A DNA stretch of 64,000 bases. Source: Flavobacterium sp. SUN052. GTDB lineage: Bacteria; Bacteroidota; Bacteroidia; Flavobacteriales; Flavobacteriaceae. Each line of letters starts with the position of its first letter. Position 1 is the first letter of the stretch. Shown here piece by piece: positions 1 through 10,400 of the stretch. The notes under the pieces are model-generated. The model was not told the DNA's origin. It saw only the letters and a list, made by a program, of their open reading frames with translations, and searched no databases. The stretch covers positions 1 through 64,000 of the forward strand of contig NZ_JAPQNS010000006.1 of the NCBI RefSeq assembly GCF_028867935.1. Reading direction: 5' to 3'. Made by a program: the position numbers and the translations under genes.

Positions 1-81
1 TCCTCGTTTTGGTTGTTGCGGAGGCCGTTGCAGCCAGACGGCATTTAGAAACTCAAGCAAAGAGGTTAATTTCGCTTCCAT
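1..81 (-). CDS. N-terminal fragment of an unidentified protein
   Basis: A minus-strand frame starts at an ATG at 81-79 and stays open for 27 codons to the window edge. It begins MEAKLTSLLEFLNAVW and then becomes rich in Gln, Pro and Arg. The gene would diverge from the oxidoreductase that begins at 231, leaving a 149-bp shared upstream region. Too little is visible to name a family. It could be a chance open frame, since 27 codons is short evidence. Confidence 0.35.
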   Translation of the reverse strand, partial: MEAKLTSLLEFLNAVWLQRPPQQPKRG

Positions 82-230
82 GGGGCCGCGTGTGTAAGGT
101 GAAAGATTTGGTCGTCAATCCCTTAACACACGCTGGTTCCTATTTACGCCCACCCCTCATTTACTCATTTGCTCAATTGGCTAACATTCCCTACGCTGGC
201 GGGTTGTATTCTTGAATCAACCGCCACGTT

Positions 231-1415
231 ATGGAACATCAAATCACAGCATCTCAGCCGAAAAACTTATTGGTGGGCGAACAATTGCCCGAAATTGGCT
301 TGGGTGTTATTGGCATGGGAGGCTTCGGACTGTTTGCTGTGCAACAGTTCATGCAAACGCCCAATACCAAACTTATTGCAATAGCAGGCTCGAAACGAGA
401 GGAAGCTGTTGCTGCGGCAAGGCGCTTTGGAGCCGAGCATTTAGACACCCTTGACGAACTGCTGAGTCACCCCGATATTAATTTAATTTACATTGCCACA
501 CCCCCGTTTCTGCATTATGAGCAAGCTATGCGAGCGCTGGATGCCGGTAAGCATGTGATTTGCGAGAAACCTTTGGCCATGAACCCTGAACAGGGACAAG
601 CTATGCTCGACAAAGCTGCCGAGAAAGGACTATTAATGGTTACAAACCTCATGCAGCGCTACAACCCCATGTTTGAACGGGTAAAACACTTGATCGACAA
701 GAAATTACTGGGTGAGGTGCTACACGGTTATTTTGAGAACTATGCAGGTGACGAGGGGCTTTTACCCGAGCACTGGTTTTGGGACCGGACGAAAAGTGGG
801 GGGATTTTTGTGGAGCATGGTGTCCACTTTTTCGATATGTTCGCCGGATGGCTTGGCAGTGGTAAAGTTGTAGCCGCGCAGGTAGCAAAACGCCCGAACA
901 GCCAGGATATTGAGGATCAGGTAAACTGTACGGTGGAATATGGTGATGCTGAAACGGGAATAAAAACGGTCAATTTCTACCACGGATTTACCCAGACTGG
1001 GCGCATGGATCGCCAGGAAATGCGGATTGTATTCGAACGTGGAGACATAACCTTGCAGGAGTGGGTACCGACCCGTCTGACAATGCGAGCCGTGGTAGAT
1101 GAAGAAACGACTCGGGAATTAATGAGCCTGTTTCCGGCCGCACAACTGAATGTGACGGCAAACTGGGGAGGGAAAGACCGGCTACTGCGTGGCCGACACA
1201 AAGAGTTCGAAGCGTATCAGCAAATTGAACTTCGTTACGGGTTTGGCGATGATAAGTTACACCTTTACAGCGAGTTGCTTCGGCTGATGTTCCGCGATCA
1301 GACCAGCGCTGTTCACTACCCGGAAACGCATAGGAAGATCAACAATCAAAACGGTCTCGATTCGCTAAGGACAGCAACTGAAGCAGATACGATGGCAAGG
1401 GAGGTTATAAAGTGA
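231..1415 (+). CDS. Gfo/Idh/MocA family NAD(P)-dependent oxidoreductase
   Basis: A 394-residue sugar or inositol dehydrogenase-type enzyme. The N-terminal Rossmann domain (about residues 24-150) carries the nucleotide-binding turn GVIGMGGFG and the family signature CEKPLAMN, whose Lys is the usual catalytic residue. The rest is the alpha/beta substrate domain, including GGIFVEHGVHFFDMF, where the conserved His near the active site would lie. The ATG at 231 gives a roughly 23-residue leader before the Rossmann fold, with no signal peptide, so the protein is cytoplasmic. The substrate cannot be told from sequence. The convergent neighbour is GDP-mannose dehydratase, so a role in sugar metabolism is only suggestive. 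A perfect hairpin immediately follows the stop. Confidence 0.9.
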   Translation: MEHQITASQPKNLLVGEQLPEIGLGVIGMGGFGLFAVQQFMQTPNTKLIAIAGSKREEAVAAARRFGAEHLDTLDELLSHPDINLIYIATPPFLHYEQAMRALDAGKHVICEKPLAMNPEQGQAMLDKAAEKGLLMVTNLMQRYNPMFERVKHLIDKKLLGEVLHGYFENYAGDEGLLPEHWFWDRTKSGGIFVEHGVHFFDMFAGWLGSGKVVAAQVAKRPNSQDIEDQVNCTVEYGDAETGIKTVNFYHGFTQTGRMDRQEMRIVFERGDITLQEWVPTRLTMRAVVDEETTRELMSLFPAAQLNVTANWGGKDRLLRGRHKEFEAYQQIELRYGFGDDKLHLYSELLRLMFRDQTSAVHYPETHRKINNQNGLDSLRTATEADTMAREVIK

Positions 1416-1440
1416 AAATGGGGCCGTTCGGCCCCATTTT
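1415..1440. terminator. Bidirectional terminator hairpin
   Basis: A perfect 11-bp stem (AAAATGGGGCC with its complement) encloses a 4-base GTTC loop. It lies between two convergent genes whose stops are only 31 bp apart. The A/T ends of the stem supply a T tract in both directions, so it can end transcription both ways. Confidence 0.85.
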
Positions 1441-1446
1441 CATATT

Positions 1447-2559
1447 CTATTCGAAATAGTTTAGCACCCGATGGCCACTTTGCTCAAGTAATTGGTCTTT
1501 ACGGAACAAAGCAATATCGGCCTCAACCATATCTTTGATGAGCGCTTTCAAATCGTATTTTGGTTGCCAACCTAGTTTAGTCATCGCTTTGGTTGGATCA
1601 CCAAGTAGCAGATCTACTTCTGTCGGGCGGAAATAGCGCTCATCGATAGCAACAACTTCCTGACCAACAGTGACGGGGAAATCAGGATTAGATGAACTTA
1701 CCACAACCCCTTTCTCGGTTATGCCTTCACCCTGAAAAGCAACCTCGACCCCAATTTCAGCAAAAGCCATCTTGACGAAATCACGAATGTGCGTGGTTTG
1801 GCCAGTAGCAATCACAAAGTCTTCTGGCTTATCCTGCTGAAGCATCAGCCACATTGCTTCAACATAATCTTTAGCGTGACCCCAGTCGCGTTGTGCGTCG
1901 AGGTTACCCAGGAATACTTTATCCTGCAAGCCCAGACCAATCCGAGCAACAGCCCGAGTGATTTTCCGGGTTACAAAGGTTTCACCCCGTAGTGGCGACT
2001 CGTGGTTGAACAGAATACCATTGCAAGCATACATGTTATACGCTTCGCGATAGTTTACCGTAATCCAGTATCCATACAGTTTGGCGACAGCATAAGGCGA
2101 GCGGGGATAAAATGGAGTCAACTCTGATTGTGCATGTCCCTGTACACCGCCATATAATTCGGAGGTAGAGGCCTGATAAACGCGGGTTTTCTCGGATAAA
2201 CCCAAAAGCCGAACAGCTTCCAGAATTCGGAGTGTTCCGATACCGTCTACCTGAGCCGTATATTCTGGTTCATCGAAACTAACCCGTACGTGCGACATGG
2301 CACCAAGGTTATATATCTCATCTGGCTGAACTTCCTGAATAATCCGAATCACGTTTGTCGAATCGGCCAGATCGCCATAATGAAGATGGAACCGAACGTT
2401 CGTTTCGTGCGGATCTTCATAAATATGGTCAATACGCTGAGTATTGAACATCGAACTCCGGCGTTTGATGCCGTGCACTTCGTAGCCTTTTGACAGCAGT
2501 AATTCGGCCAGATAGGCACCATCTTGCCCGGTAATGCCAGTGATGAGTGCTTTCTTCAT
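1447..2559 (-). CDS. gmd: GDP-mannose 4,6-dehydratase
   Basis: Converts GDP-D-mannose to GDP-4-keto-6-deoxy-D-mannose, the first step to GDP-fucose, GDP-rhamnose and related sugars for surface polysaccharide or glycoprotein. The 370-residue length is normal. Visible features are the NAD(P)-binding GITGQDGAY at the N-terminus, the [12 protein letters not shown] segment specific to this enzyme, the catalytic triad region STSELYG and the YAVAK (YxxxK) pair. [19 protein letters not shown] is also diagnostic. The ATG at 2559 starts directly at the Rossmann strand. No GDP-fucose synthase lies next to it in this window, so the pathway partner must be elsewhere. Confidence 0.97.
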   Translation of the reverse strand: MKKALITGITGQDGAYLAELLLSKGYEVHGIKRRSSMFNTQRIDHIYEDPHETNVRFHLHYGDLADSTNVIRIIQEVQPDEIYNLGAMSHVRVSFDEPEYTAQVDGIGTLRILEAVRLLGLSEKTRVYQASTSELYGGVQGHAQSELTPFYPRSPYAVAKLYGYWITVNYREAYNMYACNGILFNHESPLRGETFVTRKITRAVARIGLGLQDKVFLGNLDAQRDWGHAKDYVEAMWLMLQQDKPEDFVIATGQTTHIRDFVKMAFAEIGVEVAFQGEGITEKGVVVSSSNPDFPVTVGQEVVAIDERYFRPTEVDLLLGDPTKAMTKLGWQPKYDLKALIKDMVEADIALFRKDQLLEQSGHRVLNYFE

Positions 2560-2647
2560 ACATTTAATGGGGAAACGGAAAACCTTTTTTAGTATTTATT
2601 CAAGAATATCGGCCTAAAATTACGTTTAAAACCGGATTACATACTAC

Positions 2648-3229
2648 TTATTTTATCGACAGGCTTCGGCGAACATCCACTTTATCGGCTACAAGCATGG
2701 CTGAACTGAGTAATTGCTTAATCTGATTGTGATAGCGTTCGGCATCAGTTCGGCGCATAAAATCGCCAACCTTTAGCTTATACGTGGGTTGGTTGTACGA
2801 TAAGTACGGGGCCAATTCAGGGAAGTTCTGGTTGATTTGCAACTTGGCGTTTTCAGCCTGTAAACGTTCATTACCAACATAAATCTGTATTCTAAACCCC
2901 GGAGCATACCGGATCGACCTATTTTTTTCACCAATAATAGTTAATTGCTCGTCCACCTTACGGTTTATGTGCATGGCCTCGGCAGAGCCAATCGTGGTGA
3001 TTTTTCGTGGTTCGGGTGCTGTGCTGGGCGAGGCAGTAGGGGCTACCGCTGCTTTGCCAGCAGGTGTAGTTTTGGGTCCCCCCAGCGTGTACGCTGGTCG
3101 AGCAACTGACAGATCTTCTGTATAGCCATTTAGATCACCGGAACGCCCCGATGAGGCTGGCAATGGTTTGCGAGCGCAGGCGGCTAGCCAAAATAGGCCA
3201 CTGAAAATGAGGAATGATGTCGCTTTCAT
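2648..3229 (-). CDS. SPOR domain lipoprotein
   Basis: A 193-residue exported protein. The N-terminus ends in the lipobox LAAC (Cys at about residue 18), so it should be a lipid-anchored protein. A low-complexity Ala/Pro/Thr linker (about 25-80) leads to a C-terminal SPOR-like domain (about 105-190) with FRIQIYVGNERLQAE and YKLKVGDFMRRTDAERY. SPOR domains bind denuded glycan strands of peptidoglycan, often at the septum. The gene is divergent from murB, another cell-wall gene. A TAAATTTG -7 motif sits 21 bp upstream of the ATG. Confidence 0.85.
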   Translation of the reverse strand: MKATSFLIFSGLFWLAACARKPLPASSGRSGDLNGYTEDLSVARPAYTLGGPKTTPAGKAAVAPTASPSTAPEPRKITTIGSAEAMHINRKVDEQLTIIGEKNRSIRYAPGFRIQIYVGNERLQAENAKLQINQNFPELAPYLSYNQPTYKLKVGDFMRRTDAERYHNQIKQLLSSAMLVADKVDVRRSLSIK

Positions 3230-3249
3230 GGGACTGAATAATTCGATTA

Positions 3250-3257
3250 CAAATTTA
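3250..3257 (-). promoter_or_regulatory. Bacteroidota -7 promoter element for the SPOR gene
   Basis: On the minus strand this reads TAAATTTG, an exact match to the Bacteroidota -7 consensus TAnnTTTG. It would place the transcript start about 14 bp before the ATG at 3229. I see no clear -33 element. Confidence 0.5.
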
Positions 3258-3272
3258 CGGATGGATTTTGGT

Positions 3273-3280
3273 TAATTTTG
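3273..3280 (+). promoter_or_regulatory. Bacteroidota -7 promoter element for murB
   Basis: TAATTTTG matches TAnnTTTG and lies 21 bp before the ATG at 3302. This supports the shorter murB start, because the longer in-frame start at 3278 would lie inside the promoter. It is arranged back to back with the SPOR promoter. Confidence 0.5.
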
Positions 3281-3301
3281 GGCTTCATTTACTACTTCTG
3301 T

Positions 3302-4330
3302 ATGGTGAACGTTCAAAGCAACGTATCTCTGAAACCATTTAACACGTTTGGTATCCAGGCAACCGCACGATATTGGGCTGATGTGCAAACGTTGAATGAT
3401 CTGCAAACGCTACTTCAGATTAACGCGTATGGCGATGTCCCCAAAACAATTCTGGGTGGAGGTAGTAACCTACTGCTGACCGGTGATGTAGAGGGTATGG
3501 TTATTCGGATGAATATCCAGGGCATCGAGCTTGTCAGGCAAGATGAGACTCACTGGTGGATTAAGGCAGGCGCAGGTGTAAACTGGCATAGCTTTGTGCT
3601 CTATTGTGTTAAACGGGGTTACGCAGGCGTCGAAAACTTGTCTCTTATTCCAGGAACGGTGGGTGCTGCCCCGATGCAAAACATTGGTGCATACGGAGTA
3701 GAGATTGAGCAGGTATTCGAATCGCTTGAGGCAGTAGACCGCCAAACGGGTGAGGTACGAACGTTCTCAAGAGCAGAGTGCCAGTTTGGCTATCGTGAAA
3801 GTATTTTCAAGCATGAGTTGAAAGGCCAATACGTTATTACCAGTGTTACATTTCAACTAAACAAAACGCCCATCTTTCATACTTCCTACGGAGCCATTCA
3901 GGAAACGCTGGACCAGATGGGAATAACTGACTCTACGGTTTCTATCAAAACAATTTCCGACGCGGTTATCCGGATCCGACGGAGTAAGCTTCCTGACCCG
4001 GCAGAAATAGGTAATGCCGGTAGCTTCTTTAAAAACCCTGAGATTGACCTTACCCATTTTCAACAATTACGGCAACAGTACCCCGACATGCCCGGGTATC
4101 CATTAGCAAATACCGAGCGGGTAAAAGTTCCGGCGGGCTGGCTTATCGAACGATGTGGCTGGAAAGGCTACCGAAGGGGGGATGCTGGCGTTCATGCTAA
4201 GCAGGCATTAGTATTGGTTAACTATGGGGCAGCCGTAGGCAGTGAGATTTTAGCGTTGGCTCATGAGGTACAACAATCGGTAGGAGTGACCTTTGGAATT
4301 GACATTAATCCCGAAGTCAATATTCTTTAA
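3302..4330 (+). CDS. murB: UDP-N-acetylenolpyruvoylglucosamine reductase
   Basis: The FAD- and NADPH-dependent step that makes UDP-MurNAc for peptidoglycan. From the ATG at 3302 it is 342 residues, the size of E. coli-type (type I) MurB. FAD-binding signatures are ILGGGSNLLLT and LSLIPGTVGAAPMQNIGAYG. FGYRESIFKHE is the type I substrate-loop region with its Tyr. GNAGSFFKNP carries the catalytic Ser, and VHAKQALVLVN is the C-terminal signature. An in-frame ATG eight codons upstream (3278) is less likely because a -7 promoter motif overlaps it. Two strong hairpins follow the stop. Confidence 0.96.
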   Translation: MVNVQSNVSLKPFNTFGIQATARYWADVQTLNDLQTLLQINAYGDVPKTILGGGSNLLLTGDVEGMVIRMNIQGIELVRQDETHWWIKAGAGVNWHSFVLYCVKRGYAGVENLSLIPGTVGAAPMQNIGAYGVEIEQVFESLEAVDRQTGEVRTFSRAECQFGYRESIFKHELKGQYVITSVTFQLNKTPIFHTSYGAIQETLDQMGITDSTVSIKTISDAVIRIRRSKLPDPAEIGNAGSFFKNPEIDLTHFQQLRQQYPDMPGYPLANTERVKVPAGWLIERCGWKGYRRGDAGVHAKQALVLVNYGAAVGSEILALAHEVQQSVGVTFGIDINPEVNIL

Positions 4331-4345
4331 GCTTCTTGAAATCAT

Positions 4346-4389
4346 AAAAAAGGTGTCGGTAACCAAACTCGGTTGCCGACACCTTTTTT
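4346..4389. terminator. Terminator hairpin after murB
   Basis: A perfect 14-bp stem (AAAAAAGGTGTCGG and its complement) with an inner TAACC/GGTTG extension, ending in six T. This is a textbook intrinsic terminator for murB and, because the stem starts with six A, also works on the other strand. Confidence 0.9.
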
Positions 4390-4406
4390 ATGTAACCCTA
4401 TGAAAC

Positions 4407-4435
4407 GGAAAACCCCGCCGGGGGCGGGGTTTTCC
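4407..4435. terminator. Terminator hairpin after the giant surface-protein gene
   Basis: A perfect 13-bp stem (GGAAAACCCCGCC and its complement) with a GGG loop, 18 bp beyond the stop of the minus-strand giant gene. The T run of the arm read from the minus strand suits termination of that gene. With the hairpin at 4346-4389 it makes a double terminator between convergent genes. Confidence 0.8.
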
Positions 4436-4452
4436 TACGGAGTTGCAATTCG

Positions 4453-7400
4453 TTATTGACGAACCACTTTCACCGTCTTCGTCTTATCTGGCGTAGTTAC
4501 CTGCAGGAAGTACATGCCAGCTGAACGGCCCAGACCGATGGTCTGACGCTCTACTGTACCTGCCTTCTCTACTGATTTCTCGCTGATTGCAGCACCCATT
4601 GCATCAACCAAACGCAACTGAAGCGCTTGACCTTCTGCTCCGCGTACTTCAACTTCTACCGACTCACCAAGGGTTGGGTTACCAAGGACAGTTACGTCAA
4701 GGCTACCTGTTCCTTCAGTGCGTACTACGCGGGCAACACCCGTACATACCTGCTTCATGTTGAAGACGAAGGTATTGCTTGCGCTACCACCTACGTTCAT
4801 CACTTTGAGGTTGAATGGATCGATAGTTGAGCTTGGGTTGTTCACCTGACGGATTAGATCAGGGTTGTCCAACGTCCGCGTACAGTTGTACGGATCAGTA
4901 TTGCTCAAGCCTACGATGTTCGCGTAGTTGATTGGCTGACCGCTACCACCTGTCGTCAGGATACGGAACGTACCAGCAGCACAGTTAACCTGATCAACAC
5001 CTGTGATGGTCAATGGTTGACCTACTGTGTTGGCAGGGCTACCACAACCCGTTGCAACTGGCGAAGCCGTTGTTGTTGCAGGTGGAGTGGTTGTTGCTGG
5101 TGGCGTTGTACCTCCACCTGTACCTGATGGTGTACCCGTTGACGGAGTAGATGTACAGAACGCTTTGAAGTCGAAGAAGAACGGCGCAGTCATTACACCA
5201 TTTTGCTTCACATCAATGCGGAACACACCAATACTCGAGTTCGGATTGTTGATTGCCGCTAACTGCTCACCGTTGTCTACACGACGTACACAGTTATTTG
5301 GATCAGCATTGCTCAGACCAACGATTACTGAGAAATCGATAGCCTGGCCCGTACCACCTGTCGTCAATACACGGAATGAACCGTTCAGACAGTTGATGTC
5401 CGTTACACCCGTTACCACCAGCGTCTGACCAATTGTGTTAGTTGGGCTACCACAAGTTGTTGGCTGAACCACTGTTGGTTGAACCGGCGGAGTAACAATT
5501 GGACAAACAGCGCGGAAGTTGAACTGGAATGGTCCAGCAACATCGAAGCCAGTTTGCTGATCGTTTACCTGACGTACAAACACCTGGATAAACGAGTTAG
5601 CAGGGTTGTTCTGGAATGCAGGGTCTAGCGCGACTGGGTTGCTTGCAGAATACTGCACACCACCAATCGAGTAGAACTTCTGATTCGCATTACCACCTGT
5701 TACCGCAATCGTTACGTTACCGTTCACACAGTCGATTGTTGCACCTGTAATCGCCAGTACTGTAGCTGCACCGCATGTTGTGGCAGAAACCGTCTGCGTA
5801 GCTGTACCAACACAACCAGCAGCGTTAGAGCCATTAACTGAGTACATACCTACCGCGTTCACAACAATGCTCTGAGCAACCTGACCTGTTGACCAGGTGT
5901 AGCTGCTTGCACCCGTTGCTGACAGCGTTACGCTGCTTGGCTGGTTCGAGCAAAGTACACCTGTTTGCAGAATCTGCACCGTTGGAACGGCGTTGAAGTT
6001 GATCGAAGCGGCCGTTGCTGGACCTTCGTTTCCTGCTGCAACGCAGACTACCTGATACGTTACCAAACCTGCCGAGGCACTCGATACGTTTTGCGTAGAG
6101 GCATCGTTAGTTATGGCTCCCATCTTGAAGCGTGGCGTGCTACCTGTTGGGCAAGACGCTACCAACTGAATCGTTTGACCGACACAAGCTTGTAGCGGAG
6201 CGTTCGGAGCAACCGTTGCTGTTGGCGTTACCGTTGGTGCACCTGGTAGCGCACTTACCGTTACCGTTACATTAGCAGAAGCTGTACAGCCTGTTGGGCT
6301 TGTTACAGTTACTACATAGGTACCAGCTTGATTAACAACTTGTGAAGCACCACCAGCGTTCGGAGCTAGACCAGGACCATTCCAGGCGTACAGACCACCA
6401 CCACCAGCGGTGAGCGTTGTGCTCTGACCGGCGAAGATTGTTGTGTTACCCGTAATAGTTGGCGATGGAGCCGTACCCGTTGTGATCGTTGCCGATGCAA
6501 GAGCCGTACATCCTTGTGCGCTTGTTACAACCACGTTGTAAATACCAGCAGCAGATACTGTGATCTGTTGTGTATTAGCACCGTTGTTCCAAACATAGCT
6601 TACACCACCTGAAGCAGTCAGTACCACACTGCCACCCGTAGCGCAGATAACAGCCGATGATGGCGTTACCGTTGCAACGAAGTTACATGGCGTTACGAAT
6701 ACTTGTACGCCCGTTGTCCGATTGCTCGTACACTGACCGTTTGAGCAAACTGCGTCGTAAATCGTTGTCACCTGTGGGTTTACAGTTACGCTAACTAATC
6801 CAGTTGTGCCACGACCCACTTCCGTGTTCGTACCCTGGATGTAGAAGATAGTCGTACCTGTACAACCAGCACCAGTCAACGTTACAGGAGCACCAGCTAC
6901 CGTTGGGTTCGGCTGAGCCGAAATCGTTGGCAACGAGTTCACACCTGGCAGAACGTCCAATAGGATAGCCGTGCTTGGAGCACTAGCGCAGGCAAATGCA
7001 GGATCCGTACAAACAGCCTGATAGCTGTACTGACCTTGCTGTAGTGGTGACACTAGTAGCGAAGTAGCACCCAGTGCTGTTCCAGAAACAACCGTGTTAG
7101 TACCGGTGAGATACCAGATAGCCGTGCTACCTGCTGTTTGGCATCCAGCAACCAAGGTGGTGCTTTGGCCTAAACAGATCGCGTTTTGTACGGTGCGAAC
7201 TGTAAGCGGAGCTGGCGTACTGACTTGATTATTTACAGTGAACGACAGAATAGTACCCAGACAGGCTCCACCTGTTGAACAAACAGCCGTTACACTATAG
7301 TTACCTGCAGGTCCAGCCAACGTGACGTTTCCAGCAGACAGCGCAGTGAATGGTCCAGTTCCATTAGTCAGTCGATAACCGGCTGATAACGTACCCGTAG

Positions 7401-10400
7401 AGCAACCTAGTGTACCTGTTACAGTAGTACCTGAACACGTTGGCGCGAAGCCCGTTGAGGCAACCGCACTTGGCTGACCGGTTACTACCAGAGTGAATGA
7501 ACGGTTGCCCGTCAAGCTCTCACACATTGTTGTAGCGCTCTTACATTTAACTTCAAATGTATAGATGCCTTGCTGCAAGTTGCCATCTGTTACCAATGCA
7601 GTTGACGTTGTTGGACCTGTTGGCGTAAATGTGAAGCCTGTGCCCGTAAATACGAAGCCCGAGCCACTTCCACCAATTGAGGTTGCACCGCCACTACCTG
7701 TTGGAGTCTGACATCCGTCAACCGTGAGGCTAACTGGTTGACCCTGGCAGATTGTCAACGAACTTGTCGTTGCGAAAACAGGATTACCAGCACCAATAGT
7801 TGCTGCTGTTGGACCGTTCGGTGCAGGATTGATTGTCAGGCTGATAGATGACGAAGCAGCGCTAACACAGCTTGTCGATACATTGCGGCAGAATACAGAG
7901 ATTGAACCTGTTACAGCTGTACCATTCAAACCTGAGGTCGAAATCACAAGCGAGTTGCCTGTTACCGTTGCGCGGCTAGCCAGTGTTGACGGGATCGTAA
8001 ACACGGCAGTTACGCTTGAACTCGGTGTGCAACCCGACGTGATGGTCAGCGCACTACCTGATCCACCTTCGCAAACAACCAGATTCGGCAACACACCTTG
8101 TGAAGCAGTCGGAACTGGATTGCCTGGTTGCTCTTGTACAGTTACAGCCAACGTTGTTGACTGCAGGCTTGAGCAACCAGCAGTACTAACACAGTTGAAG
8201 GTAAAGGTAGAAACACCTGTGATGCTTGTACCTACAAGATAGGATGCATAGACACTAGTAGAACCAGCGCTGGTAACAACATTACCCACACCTACCAATG
8301 TGTTAGAACCTGCACTTCCTACAATACTACCTCCATTAACACCCGTAAGGGAATTTCCTGTGTTAGTAGTTGGGTTAGTGCCGATCAGACAGTTTGTGTT
8401 CACTGTCAGTGAACTGCCCTGGCAAACCGTAATTGCACCCGGACCTGAGGCAGGAATAACAGTTGTACCTAACACTACGCTTGTTCCTACAGCGGTAAGG
8501 CTGGCATTGTTTGGCGCAGGATTAATGGTTACGTTAACTGTAGAAGTCGAAGTACTCACACAACCAGTTGCTACATTACGACAGAAAATTGTCAGCGTGC
8601 CCGAACGGACTGCTCCACCTAAACCTGCTGTCGAAATTGTATACGTGTTTGTGCTAGTTAATCCACCGTTGCTTGTCAGTGCAGTTGAGCCGGTTACTAC
8701 GGCTGTCACCGTGCTTGGGCTTGTTCCACAACCTGTTGGGATCGTTAGAATACCCGACGTCGTCTCACAAGCTACAACTGTGTTGCTTGCTACTGGATTT
8801 ACTGGCAGCGAATTAACCGTTACGGTCAGGCTTGTTACAGCCGAGCTAGAGCAACCGAAGCTATTTGTACAGTTAGCAGTGTAAACGAAGGTTCCTGTTA
8901 CCGCATTTGGTAATGAGAACACGTTCACACCCGTTGTGCCTGGAGTAACTTGAGTACCACCGAAGTTAGCACCACCTGACGTACCACCACCTGGAGCGGT
9001 TGATGTTGAGCCTGGGGTGTCGATCGTAGCACAACCTGTTACAGTTAACGAGATTGGGCTATTCTGACAAACCGTCATTGAAGCACCGCCACCGGCAGCT
9101 ACTAACGAAGTACCCGATACACCGCCTAACGTTGCTGGGCTAACCGTCAGACCAGCGTTAACTGGAATTGGGTTGACCGTCACTACGAAGGTACGTACAG
9201 TGCTTGGACACGCGCCAGAAGTTGAAATACAGGTTACAGAATAAGTAACAGTACCTACTGCAGTTGTCGATATCGTGTATGTGCTACCCGAGATTGACTG
9301 TGCTGCTGGAGAGAAGGCAACCGTACTGCCTGTTGGGCAAGTGATTGTTGCAGTGAGCGGACTTAACTGGCAAACCGTGGTTGCTGTAGCAGTCGAAACA
9401 CCTCCACCAATTGTAGCTGGATCTGGCGTTGGGTTAACAGTTACGTTCAGAATCAGAGGAGTCAAGCTAGTACAACCTGTTGCAGGATTCGTACAAACGA
9501 CTGTGTACTGGAATACACCAGTGTTGGCGTTTGCAATCGTGAAGAAGCTGTTGTTAGCCGAAGAACCGATAACCTGGCTACCACCTAACACGGCAGAACC
9601 ATTTGTTTGGCCTGGCAATGTGTTAGTAGAACCTGGGTTAGCCGCGTTGCAACCGATCACCGTCAAGCTCGTCGCCATGTTCTGACATACCGTGATGCTT
9701 GCTGGATTACCAGTTGAAGGAGTGATTGTCCCCGTTGTTCCACCCAAACCAGCTGATGCATACGTAGCAGTCGGTGATACCGGTGCTCCGTTTACAGTAA
9801 CAACCAGTGAAGTTGTTTGTGGGCTAACACATGTCGCGCTTCCTGCTACCGAAGTACAGGCAATGGTGTAGTTATACACACCTGCTGTCAACGAACCAGG
9901 AATAGTGAATGTGTTTGTCGAGCTCGTTGACGAAACTGGTGATGAACCGCCTACTGAAATCTGGCCTGAGCCTGAGATCGAAGCGCTTGCTCCACCAGTC
10001 GTACCAGACGTTGTTGGACAACCTGTAACAAGACCTGAGATAGCTGTGCCTTCGCAAATAGTGATTGCACCTGAAGTACCACCAGCTACAGGTACTGTTT
10101 GACTACCTGCCGTTACGACAAGAGCTGCGTTGTTTGGCGTTCCATTAACAACTACTGTAAATGGAACTGACGAACTTACACAACCAGCAGCAGTGCGGCA
10201 CAATACCGAGTAGGTGAATGTACCTGCTGTTCCGGTGTTAACGGTAAGCGAAGCACCTGTGAACAATTGAGCACCCGAGAAAACAGGAGTACCGACCGCA
10301 CAGGTTGGCGTTACAGCTAATGAAGCCGACTGGCAAACCGTTTGTGAAGCAACTACACTTGTTGGCGCAGAAGCACTTTGGTTCACTGTTACAGTCAACG